This document shows, in pieces, positions 7,441 through 15,700 of a DNA stretch of 31,739 nt. The notes under the pieces were generated by a model. The model saw only the letters and a list, made by a program, of their open reading frames with translations, ran no database searches and was not told the DNA's origin. The first letter of the stretch is position 1. Each line of letters starts with the position of its first letter. The stretch spans positions 30,673-62,411 of the forward strand of contig DJPE01000033.1 in the NCBI GenBank assembly GCA_002439705.1, written 5' to 3'. This DNA is from Christensenella sp. UBA6420 (lineage in GTDB: Bacteria > Bacillota > Clostridia > Christensenellales > DTU072). A program made the position numbers and the translations under genes.

Positions 7441-8859
7441 CTATTTACTTACCTTTCTCATCTTCGGCTTGCGATAGAATTTCCAAAGGATTAAGCCTAT
7501 CGCTATTAACGCTACCCCTGCTATTACGCCTATTATTATTCCGAGCGTAGCCCAGTTGCCGGTTTCGCCGTGGGCTTTGACTCTTTCCCACATGGATACT
7601 ATTTTTTCGTTCTGCGAGCCGAAATCTCGCATCATACCGAGATTGGTTCCTTTTATGGGGGCATATCTTCTTTCGTCGCCGAAAAATTCGTCGTAGAATT
7701 CGCCGTCGTCGGGTTCTACTTCGTAACTTTCGTAGAGATAGTCTACTGCGTCGGGGTAGTTTCTGTAAGCTTCGGTATCCACCGAAGAAGCATAACCTAT
7801 TTCGATACCGTTGCGGATAGCTATATCGGGGTCGCAGAGATAGTTCATAAACATATGCGCCGCAAGCTTGTTTTCACAGGAATCGGGCATTACCCAACCG
7901 TCAAACCAGATGTTGCCGCCCACTTCGGGAGCGTAGTAGTTAAGATAGCTGTTTCCGTCGTCGTCGGTAGCTTCTTCTATCGCGTACATAGCGTCGCCGC
8001 TCCACGCAAGGTCTACGTAGGCTATTTCATTGACCATATCGTCTTTACCGAAGTCCACTTCGTAGCCTTTAAGGTGTTTCTTCTGGTCGCGCAACGCTTC
8101 TTCAACCAACGTTACGAGTTCGTCGTCGGTACAGCTTATGAGTTCGTCGCCCGACATTGCCATATACTTTTCGGGGAGCTTATTGTATTCGTACAGGTAC
8201 ATTACCGCCGCACAGTAAGTGTCTCTTATGCTGTCCTTTATGAGAATTTTGCCATCGATTTCGGGCATATTCGTTTCGTTCCAGAAAATTCCCCAGCCCG
8301 CTTCTCGCGCCTGTTCGTCAGACACGTAATTGGTGTTATAGAGTATTCCGAGCGTCCCCCACATGTACGGAATAAAATAATCGTTCATATCGGCTTTACC
8401 GTCGGGAGTGTCGATATCTACGAAAACTTCGTCGATTTTGTCGATAATATCCTGATTTATCGTCACGTCGTAATAACGTTCTATTTCGGGATACTCGTCT
8501 AATACCGACCAGTCGAGCTTGTTCACCGCGCCGCTTCGTATTAGCTTTTCTATCGCGTATTCCGACGGACAGATAAGGTCTATGTTGCTGTCGCCTTTTA
8601 TAATTTCGGTCAGCATCGTTTCGTTCGTGTCAAAGGTTGTGTACACTACCTTTATGCTTCTGCCCGTGATTTCTTCGTAGTATTCCGCAAAATCGTCGAG
8701 TACAGACATTTCTATATAGTCAGCCCAGTTGTAGACTATGAGTTCGTCGTCGTATTTAGTGGTGATAAGCGGTGGCAGCACAAAAAACACCACGGTAAGC
8801 GTTACTATCACGGTAATAAGGGTTATGGAGATAATCTTTAACTTTTTGTCGCTAAACAT
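7441..8859 (-). CDS. potD: Spermidine/putrescine-binding protein PotD, membrane-anchored at both ends
   Basis: 472 residues. It binds polyamine outside the cell and delivers it to PotABC. Residues 9-31 are a hydrophobic anchor without a lipobox cysteine. The binding fold then starts with VYNWADYI (42-49), the characteristic opening of PotD-type solute-binding proteins. A second membrane segment lies near the C-terminus (about 437-459, GIIIGVIAGVALIAIGLILW) with a basic tail (KFYRKPKMRK). Most family members are lipoproteins or periplasmic and lack a C-terminal anchor, so this layout is unusual. The ATG overlaps the end of potC by 8 bases and has AAGGAGG upstream inside potC. It is the last gene of the operon, followed at once by the hairpin array. 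Putrescine or spermidine cannot be told apart from sequence. Confidence 0.9.
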   Translation of the reverse strand: MFSDKKLKIISITLITVIVTLTVVFFVLPPLITTKYDDELIVYNWADYIEMSVLDDFAEYYEEITGRSIKVVYTTFDTNETMLTEIIKGDSNIDLICPSEYAIEKLIRSGAVNKLDWSVLDEYPEIERYYDVTINQDIIDKIDEVFVDIDTPDGKADMNDYFIPYMWGTLGILYNTNYVSDEQAREAGWGIFWNETNMPEIDGKILIKDSIRDTYCAAVMYLYEYNKLPEKYMAMSGDELISCTDDELVTLVEEALRDQKKHLKGYEVDFGKDDMVNEIAYVDLAWSGDAMYAIEEATDDDGNSYLNYYAPEVGGNIWFDGWVMPDSCENKLAAHMFMNYLCDPDIAIRNGIEIGYASSVDTEAYRNYPDAVDYLYESYEVEPDDGEFYDEFFGDERRYAPIKGTNLGMMRDFGSQNEKIVSMWERVKAHGETGNWATLGIIIGVIAGVALIAIGLILWKFYRKPKMRKVSK

Positions 8860-9679
8860 TCTTTACCTCCTTTTTCGCTGCTGCGGCAGCTCTGTTTTCA
8901 ATAGATTTTTTCAAATTGAGGAGTAGCACTATCGCAAGCACCACTACGAAAATTATACTGAATATCGCAAACCAGAACGGCGAAAGTCCTTTCAGTCTCG
9001 CGTCTTCGTAAATGTAAGTGGAAAGGGTGTTTATACCCGTCGCCGCGCCTTTATTTATTTGCGTAATGATAAAGTCGTCCATAGACAGCGTAAAGCTAAG
9101 AACGAAACCGCTTACTATACCGGGAGCGAGCATGGGAAGCATTACCTTAAAAAGTGCCTTAACGGGGCTTGCTCCCAAGTCGAGTGCCGCTTCGTAAACG
9201 TTCGGGTCCATCTGAGCCAATTTCGGCATTACGCTCAATATTACGTACGGAGTACAGAAAGCTATGTGACCTATTATTATTCTTATGTACCCCGCGGGGA
9301 ACTTGAACGTAACGAAAAACAGCATAAGGCTGACAGCCATGACTATTTCCGAATTTATAATAGGAAGCTGATTGACGTTTTCCACGACCTTTCTCATACG
9401 CTTCCCTAAGCTGAATATTCCTACGGAAGCAACGCTACCGAGAAGGGTGGACACCACCGATGCGATAATCGCTATAAGGAAAGTGTTTTTGACCGCTTCG
9501 AGAAGTTCGGGCGTTTTTTCGGACGTAAATATGGAAGCGTACGCTTCGAAACTGAATCCGTCCTTAAACGTGAACGTGGAAGAATTCGAGAACGAGAACA
9601 CTATTATTAAGATAATCGGCGCATACAAAAACGCAAGGATTATCGCAAGATAACATTTTTCGAGAATTTTCTTTACCAT
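8852..9679 (-). CDS. potC: Polyamine ABC transporter permease PotC
   Basis: 275 residues with about six membrane segments. It forms half of the membrane channel with PotB. The cytoplasmic EAA loop that docks on the ATPase is at 163-183 (EAALDLGASPVKALFKVMLP). The sequence FTLSMDDFIITQ (196-207) is the conserved PotC block. The ATG overlaps the end of potB by 7 bases, with GGAGGAATTT upstream. The C-terminus ends in an alanine/lysine-rich cytoplasmic tail. Length is normal for the family. Confidence 0.95.
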   Translation of the reverse strand: MVKKILEKCYLAIILAFLYAPIILIIVFSFSNSSTFTFKDGFSFEAYASIFTSEKTPELLEAVKNTFLIAIIASVVSTLLGSVASVGIFSLGKRMRKVVENVNQLPIINSEIVMAVSLMLFFVTFKFPAGYIRIIIGHIAFCTPYVILSVMPKLAQMDPNVYEAALDLGASPVKALFKVMLPMLAPGIVSGFVLSFTLSMDDFIITQINKGAATGINTLSTYIYEDARLKGLSPFWFAIFSIIFVVVLAIVLLLNLKKSIENRAAAAAKKEVKNV

Positions 9680-10494
9680 AAATTCCTCCCCGTCACTTCG
9701 CCCTTGTTGAACTTGGACAAAACGAAATTGCTTATAAGCACAAGTGCTATCATAATAAGGCTCATTACGCTGCCTACTCCGTACATGTTGTTACTGAATT
9801 TGGTCTGTATCGAGTCGCCGAACAGGAATATTGTGTAATCGCTCAAAAATTGACTTATCGCGAAAGTTGAAATAGTAGGTATAAATACCATCGTCATTCC
9901 GCTTATTATTCCCGGTACGGAAAGGGGCAACACGGTCTTTACGAAAGTGGTAAGTTTGTCCGCGCCTAAGTCCTGACTCGCTTCTATATATGATTTGTCG
10001 AGATTACTTAACGTGGTGTGGAGCGGCAAGACCATAAAGGGAAGATAGTTGTAGACCATTCCGAACAGAACCGTACCCATTCCCAACTGTATATCCAACG
10101 CTACGAAGATAGCTTTAGTAGCGAGCGTCCTTATAAGGAAGTTCACCCACATAGGTAAAACGAACAGCAGTACAAGAACTTTACCCGAACGGTATTTACT
10201 CAAAATATACGCGATTGGGTATCCCAACATAAGACAAAGGGCTGTCGTAATCACGCCTACGAGAAGCGAAGTAAGCAGCACCTGCAAACTCGCGCCGTCC
10301 TTTATGAGAGAAGCAAAGTTCTCGAAGGTGAAGTTGTTGTTCGCGTCCAGAAAGGCGTAAACCAGAACGAGTACGAGCGGAATAACGACGAACAGCAACA
10401 GGAACAAAATATACGGATAGGAAAATACTCTTCTCGTAAGACGGAAGTTCTTACACTTATTCCCTACCTTCTTAAAAAATTCTTTACTCTTCAT
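9673..10494 (-). CDS. potB: Polyamine ABC transporter permease PotB
   Basis: 273 residues, with a basic cytoplasmic N-terminus and about six membrane segments beginning near residue 27. The EAA loop is at 171-191 (EASQDLGADKLTTFVKTVLP), and FVLPMWVNFLIRTLA (111-125) matches the conserved PotB block. The ATG lies inside the end of potA (11-base overlap), which implies translational coupling. Its own ribosome site is weak (GAGAGAAG). It should form the channel heterodimer with PotC. Length is normal. Confidence 0.95.
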   Translation of the reverse strand: MKSKEFFKKVGNKCKNFRLTRRVFSYPYILFLLLFVVIPLVLVLVYAFLDANNNFTFENFASLIKDGASLQVLLTSLLVGVITTALCLMLGYPIAYILSKYRSGKVLVLLFVLPMWVNFLIRTLATKAIFVALDIQLGMGTVLFGMVYNYLPFMVLPLHTTLSNLDKSYIEASQDLGADKLTTFVKTVLPLSVPGIISGMTMVFIPTISTFAISQFLSDYTIFLFGDSIQTKFSNNMYGVGSVMSLIMIALVLISNFVLSKFNKGEVTGRNLW

Positions 10495-11956
10495 TGTCTT
10501 CTCTCTCGCTTATTATTATCTTGTCTTTGTTTATGTTAAGACCGACTCTGTCACCCTTCAACCAGTCGTCTTCGGTGTCCACGAAAAAGTCGTAATAGTC
10601 GTCGGTACGTATTACGCACTGATAGTAGCTGCCTTTATAAATGGAAGATATTACCGTGCCGCCTATCACGCCGTCTTCTTCGTCGTCGCATACTTCCACG
10701 TCGTCGAAGTCTACCTGTACGAGAACTTTCGTGCCGGACGGCTTATCGAAGTTACATTCAAACTTTCCGCCGCAGATTTCGACTATGTTGTTATCCCACA
10801 TTTCGGTTTCTATTTCGTTTATTATTCTCGCCTTGTGCATTATGTGCAGGTCGAAAGGCTTGATGTGAAGTCCGATTGTTTCGCCGGGTTCGCACTCTAT
10901 GTTGTCGTGGATAAGGATTTCGTTTTCTTCTTCTTCGCCCTTTATTACCGCGACGGTCTGATAGTGGTCGCCCTTAAATACGCAAGCGGTGACGGTAGCT
11001 TGAACCATACCTTTGTCAATAATTTCCTGACTTCCTTTAAGGATATAAATATCTTCTGGACGAATAATGACGTCGATAGGTTCGTCTTTCTTAAATCCCG
11101 CGTCTACGCATTCGAATACGTGTTCGCAGAACATAACCGTTCTGTCCTGTAACATTATTCCGCTGAAAATATTGCTTTCGCCGATAAAGTCTGCGACGAA
11201 CGCATTTGCGGGTTCGTCATAAACCTTTTGCGGAGTACCTATCTGCTGAATTTCTCCCCCGCGCATTACCACTATCGTGTCGCTCATAGTAAGAGCTTCT
11301 TCCTGGTCGTGGGTGACGTAAACGAAGGTTATGCCGAGTTTTTTGTGCATACTCATAAGTTCTATCTGCATATCCTTACGCATTTTCAGGTCGAGCGCTC
11401 CCAAAGGTTCGTCGAGAAGAAGAATTTGCGGTTCGTTTACTATCGCTCTCGCTATGGCTACTCTCTGCTGCTGGCCTCCGGAAAGGCTGTTTACGTTACG
11501 GTGACCGTAGTCTTCCAAATCGACGAGTTTCAGAACGTAGTTTACCTTTTCTTCTATTTCATTTTTGGTAAGTTTACGCATCTTTTCGTACTTGTCGCCC
11601 GTCTTCTTGTCGGTGACGATTTCGCCCGTGGGCACTTCCTTTAATTTAAGCCCGAACGCTATGTTGTTAAAAACGTTAAGATGCGGAAAAAGCGCGTATT
11701 TTTGGAATACGGTGTTGATGGGACGCTTATGCGGCGGGATATTCGTAATGTCCTGTCCGTTAAGGTAAATGCTACCTTCGGTGGGCTTTTCAAAACCCGC
11801 TATCATTCGGAGCATCGTCGTCTTGCCGCAACCCGACGGTCCGAGAAACGTGACGAATTCGCCTTCTTTTATGGAAAAAGATACGTTCTTTACCGCAGGC
11901 TTTTCGTCGAAAATCTTACTTACGTTCTTTACTTCGATTATTTTATTATCTTGCAC
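10484..11956 (-). CDS. potA: Polyamine ABC transporter ATPase PotA, extended form
   Basis: 490 residues from a GTG start; GGAGG sits 8 bases upstream. It hydrolyses ATP to drive polyamine import. Visible motifs are Walker A GPSGCGKTT (39-47), Q-loop Gln85, signature LSGGQ (158-162), Walker B ILLLDE (178-183), D-loop LGALD (185-189) and H-loop His216. It is clearly longer than the usual PotA of about 350-380 residues. One reason is a charged insert of about 30 residues between the Q-loop and the signature (about 106-136). The other is a C-terminal region of about 230 residues with an apparently duplicated TOBE-type beta domain (RPEDIYI near 299 and VGLNINKDKIIIS near 471). The region rich in Asp/Glu at 340-460 may be regulatory. 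The gene follows the regulator gene by 16 bases. Confidence 0.93.
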   Translation of the reverse strand: MQDNKIIEVKNVSKIFDEKPAVKNVSFSIKEGEFVTFLGPSGCGKTTMLRMIAGFEKPTEGSIYLNGQDITNIPPHKRPINTVFQKYALFPHLNVFNNIAFGLKLKEVPTGEIVTDKKTGDKYEKMRKLTKNEIEEKVNYVLKLVDLEDYGHRNVNSLSGGQQQRVAIARAIVNEPQILLLDEPLGALDLKMRKDMQIELMSMHKKLGITFVYVTHDQEEALTMSDTIVVMRGGEIQQIGTPQKVYDEPANAFVADFIGESNIFSGIMLQDRTVMFCEHVFECVDAGFKKDEPIDVIIRPEDIYILKGSQEIIDKGMVQATVTACVFKGDHYQTVAVIKGEEEENEILIHDNIECEPGETIGLHIKPFDLHIMHKARIINEIETEMWDNNIVEICGGKFECNFDKPSGTKVLVQVDFDDVEVCDDEEDGVIGGTVISSIYKGSYYQCVIRTDDYYDFFVDTEDDWLKGDRVGLNINKDKIIISEREDNEE

Positions 11957-11964
11957 CCTTTTAT

Positions 11965-11969
11965 CCTCC
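11965..11969 (-). promoter_or_regulatory. Ribosome binding site that fixes the GTG start of potA
   Basis: GGAGG on the minus strand, 8 bases before the GTG at 11956. It lies in the 16-base gap after the regulator stop codon. No ATG competes nearby. Confidence 0.8.
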
Positions 11970-11972
11970 GTG

Positions 11973-12512
11973 TCAGAAATTGCTCGGTGTCGCCACCCAA
12001 ATTATTTTTGCTTCGGTCTTGCCTTCGTTTCTTATGACGTGGGAATACTTCCCGTCTATATAGAAGGACTCGCCTTTTTTAGCCTTATACAAAAACTTGC
12101 CGTCCGCACAGTCGATTACTATTCTTCCTTCCAGAACATAACCGAATTCTTCCCCCTCAAACGGCGTCCTTTCGTCGCTGCAACCGCCTTCGGGCAGTAC
12201 GAAAATAATAGGCTCCATCTCGTTCTTCTGCGAATTCGGTACGAGCCAGACGTTGATACCGTCGCCGTTTTTCGATTCGAAATAGTCGTTCTTGTTGAAG
12301 ACAATTTTCTCTTCTTTCTGTTCGGCGAAAAAGGACTGTAAACTTACTCCGAGAATATTAAGGATGTCCATGAGAGTCGCTATCGACGGACTCGCAAGAT
12401 CGTTTTCGAGCTGGCTTATGTATCCTTTGGTAAGTTCGCATCTCGAAGCCAATTCTTCCTGCGTAAGCCCGCGTTGCAATCTTATGGCTTTTATCTTCGC
12501 TCCGATATCCAT
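11973..12512 (-). CDS. XRE-family regulator with C-terminal cupin, likely PuuR-like controller of the pot operon
   Basis: 179 residues from the ATG at 12512. An in-frame ATG at 12551 would add 13 Arg/Lys-rich residues, but GAAGGAG sits 6 bases before the internal ATG, and that extension encodes the ribosome site itself. Residues 5-60 are an XRE helix-turn-helix (LTQEELASRCELTKGYISQLEND). Residues about 100-175 are a small cupin domain (PEGG, FGYVLEGRIVI, GESFYIDGKYSHVIRN) that should bind a small effector. This architecture is known next to polyamine genes (PuuR-type) and other amine pathways. It is the first gene of the operon, so it probably regulates its own transcription. The effector is likely a polyamine, which is inference. 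Confidence 0.88.
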   Translation of the reverse strand: MDIGAKIKAIRLQRGLTQEELASRCELTKGYISQLENDLASPSIATLMDILNILGVSLQSFFAEQKEEKIVFNKNDYFESKNGDGINVWLVPNSQKNEMEPIIFVLPEGGCSDERTPFEGEEFGYVLEGRIVIDCADGKFLYKAKKGESFYIDGKYSHVIRNEGKTEAKIIWVATPSNF

Positions 12513-12518
12513 TCTCCG

Positions 12519-12523
12519 CTCCT
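12519..12523 (-). promoter_or_regulatory. Ribosome binding site that fixes the regulator start
   Basis: AGGAG on the minus strand, 6 bases before the ATG at 12512. The alternative ATG at 12551 has only A/T-rich sequence upstream. Confidence 0.8.
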
Positions 12524-12559
12524 TCTTTTTACGACGGTTTATTTTTGTCAAAAAAAAAA

Positions 12560-12574
12560 TTTAGTTAAACTAAA
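12560..12574. promoter_or_regulatory. Perfect palindrome TTTAGTT-A-AACTAAA, probable operator
   Basis: Two 7-base arms around a single A. It lies about 10-24 bases downstream of the predicted transcription start of the regulator-pot operon. This position suits a repressor that blocks promoter escape. The obvious candidate is the XRE-cupin protein encoded immediately downstream, since XRE dimers bind short palindromes of this kind. Confidence 0.65.
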
Positions 12575-12589
12575 CTTTCGACAAAATTT

Positions 12590-12618
12590 ATTATATATAC
12601 CCCTCACCCCCGTGTCAA
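12590..12618 (-). promoter_or_regulatory. Consensus sigma-A promoter of the regulator-potABCD operon
   Basis: A perfect TTGACA (12618-12613), a 17-base spacer and a perfect TATAAT (12595-12590) on the minus strand. A promoter this close to consensus is expected to be strong unless repressed, consistent with the palindrome that follows it. Confidence 0.9.
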
Positions 12619-12654
12619 ATAAAATAAGGTACTTTTTTTAACTTTTTTTTCACG

Positions 12655-12683
12655 AAAAAACGGCCCGTCTTTCGACGAGCCGT
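12655..12683 (-). terminator. Intrinsic terminator after the BspA-like gene
   Basis: A 10-base stem (12683-12674 with 12669-12660, one G-U pair) with a GAAA tetraloop, followed by six T on the minus strand. It lies 25 bases past the stop codon and separates this gene from the regulator-pot promoter at 12618. Confidence 0.92.
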
Positions 12684-12708
12684 TTCGTTAGTCTTTACTT
12701 GCCCTTAA

Positions 12709-15700
12709 TTAGTTCGTGCTGCGGTAATTCAAGGTCATTTCGTCGTAGTCCACTACGAGAATAATGTGGGTGTCGCCCTTTTCGTCACGCTGGGTCTGGT
12801 AGCTTAACGATTCTATCATTCTTAGGTAACGGGGGTCGCTGTTCTTCGTGACGTAATTGCCGGTGAAATTGCCTTCGGCGTCGTATTCTTTCTGCTTGAA
12901 GTCGAAATACTGCCAGGACGAAAATACCGCCGTACCCCAACTGAATTTCGGGTCGATAACTATATCGGAAGCGGGAGCGAGTTCGCCCGTGTCGACGACC
13001 GGTTCGCCCGTTCCGCCGGATATTTCCCTACGGAATTTAAGGGTGGGTATATCGTCGTTCTCGTGGATCAAATCTCTGTACAGAGCCCAGTTGCCGGACT
13101 TTTTATAGTTGTCGAGGACGGTGCCGCCTACGGAGTGTCTTACGTAAATACGAAGATTGTAGTACGGATTTACGTTACCTTCGTCGGTGCCGCGGAAGAA
13201 CGTATTATCGGAGATGGTCGCGGGCGTAGCGGAGTAGACGTCTATCTTCGCAAGTCTCAGACAGCCGTAGAAAGCGTAGTTTTCGATGACGGCTACGTTG
13301 TAGTTTAACTGAACGCCCAGGAGCGACGAGCAGTTTGCAAAAGCTCTTTCCCTTATTACTTCAAGCTTATTCGGGAGTACCAAAGTAACGAGACTCGGAT
13401 TATTAAGGTCAACGGTGCCGCCGAGAGAAGTACAGCCGTAGAAGGCTTGCGTTTCTATCGTCCTGACCTCGCTTAAACTTACGTCGAATTCTACGTTTAC
13501 AAGCTGATAGCAGTTGTAGAAAGTGCGTTCTTTTATTACGCTTACGCCGTTAGGAACGGAAATCTGTCTTAAACCGTTGCAGTTATAGAACGCGCTTTCG
13601 CCAAGTTCGGTAAGATTGCTCTTGGCGACGACGGTGGTCGTGGTGGTGTTGTCTTCGTTGGTGGTGACGACTATGTAGTCGAAGTTTACGGTAGATAAGG
13701 AGCGGCAGTTCATAAAGGCTTTGTCGCCGACGCTTTCCACCGTGTAGGGTACGTTTATCGAAGTTAGAGCCGAGCATTCGGAAAATGCGCTTTCGCCGAT
13801 TTTCACGAGCTTGCTGTCCTTTGCGTTAAAGCTTACCTGTTCGAGTTTCTGACAGAGAGAGAACGCAAGGGCGCCTATTTCGGTTACGCCGGCGGGGATG
13901 CTGACGGAAACAAGATTGGTACAGTTAAAGAAAGCGCTGTTCCCGATATATTTAAGGGTGGACGGCAAAGTAATATTTCTTACCTGACTATTAGCAAAAG
14001 CATTGTCGCTTATCGACACGATACCTTCGGGTATTACTATCGTTCCCGTAGTGTTCTGACACTTTACGAGCACGGACCCTAATATGAACATATCGTTGTT
14101 GTTTCTGTAATACAGAGTTTCGTCGAATACGTTGCTCGCTATGTCGGTAAGAACGGTACTCTTCGTGGTGATACTCTTGGTTACGTCCATTTTGGAGAAG
14201 GCGTTTTCGTTTATCTTTCTCAAACCTGCGGGCAATACCAAGTCGCTTAACGTTATTTTGTCGCCGGAGTTTATATCGCTCGCTATTACGGTGATATCGA
14301 AGCCGTACACGTTGTCGGGGATGACCAATGCGGAAGCGGTGGAAATCCACTTGTATTCGTAAAGAATATTTGCTGCGGTGAAGAACAAACCTACCGTCGA
14401 ACGGTCTATTACGTACTGCGACATAGTCGGTCCGTAAGTGTTGGGGTCGTTGTCGCCGCCGTCGTACCAGGCGGTGTTTTCGAAAGATTCTCTCGTGGCG
14501 TCGGTGATGAATATACCTTCGGCAAAGTTAATCGTAGCGAGTTCGTCGTTGAAGGCGTGTGCGCCGATTACCTGAACGTTCTTACTTACAGTAACGGAAG
14601 TAAGTCCCGAATTTACGAAGGCGTAAGGAGCAATCTTAACTACCGTTTCCGGTACTACGAAGTCGGTAAGAGCGGTCTCGCCGTCTTCGGCGTATCTTAT
14701 TAAGTACGCTATCAAAGTAGTTCCGTCGGCAGAATATAACGCACCGTCTTCCACTTTCATATCACTTGGCACGTTATCGCTGTCGAGAAGACTTATTTCG
14801 GTAAGGTTAGCGAAAGCGGAGAATACGTTTTCGGTAAGTCCGTTGAACGCGGAAGCGTTGGTAAGGACTATCTTCTTTATTTGGTCGGCGTTCGTAGCTA
14901 CGGAAAGTTTAACGCCCACTACGGGTTTACCCTTTACCGTCGACGGAACGTAAAGTATGCCGTCTTCGGGTACTTTTATTATTCTGCTCACTACGTATCC
15001 CGCGCCGGTTTCGGTAAAGCCGAGTTCGTCGGAACTGTCGGAGTCTATATCGTTAACAAACCATTCGGGAGTAAGAGCTATATCGCTGAATACCTTGTAA
15101 GGCAATACGAGGGGCTGACCGTTGATTAACCATCTCTTGAAGGTGCGTCCCGTCATGGAAGGAGTACCGATGGTTTCGATAACTTCGGCGTTAAAGGAGT
15201 TCATGAAGTAATCCTGTCCGGAAGACGTATCGTGGTTGAAACTTACCGTCGGGAGCACTCCGTCGCGGTAGATTGCTACGTCGCCCGTGAGTTCTCTGAA
15301 GGTTTCGAGAGCCTTTCCGGTGCCGTTACTCATATAGTTGTAGGCGTCTCTGTTGAAGTAGATACGGACAGAACGGGAGCTTCCCGCGAATATTCCGTTT
15401 ACGTAAGCCGCGAAGCTATCGTGGTCTTCTTCCGCCGTCGCTTTCAGAGCCTTTTCTATATTAGCTATGATTACGTCGAACGCATTGTAGTCTACGTTGT
15501 TTTCGGTGTAAACCACGTCGACCGTCCAGCTCCATTCTACCTTATATAAGTCGGTGCAGTTTGCGAACGCTTCTTTGCCGAGATTTTCTATACCTGCGCC
15601 TATCTTTACGTATTCCAACTTGGAACCGTAGAAAGCCCTTTCGCCTACGGTAACCACAGCGTCGCCTATCGCTATTTCTGTAATGCCGGAGCCAGCGAAA

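Noticed and set aside
7570..8502. 310-codon plus-strand frame antisense to potD
   Set aside because: PotD motifs and operon overlaps fix the minus strand as coding; the antisense product shows low-complexity Val/Phe/Tyr-rich sequence typical of a shadow.
8860..12512. Pot genes acquired recently as a foreign island
   Set aside because: Codon and base use look like the neighbouring glycogen genes, and there are no flanking repeats, integrase or tRNA.
12513..12551. Extra 13 N-terminal residues of the XRE-cupin regulator
   Set aside because: The segment encodes the ribosome binding site of the downstream ATG and is not part of the XRE fold.
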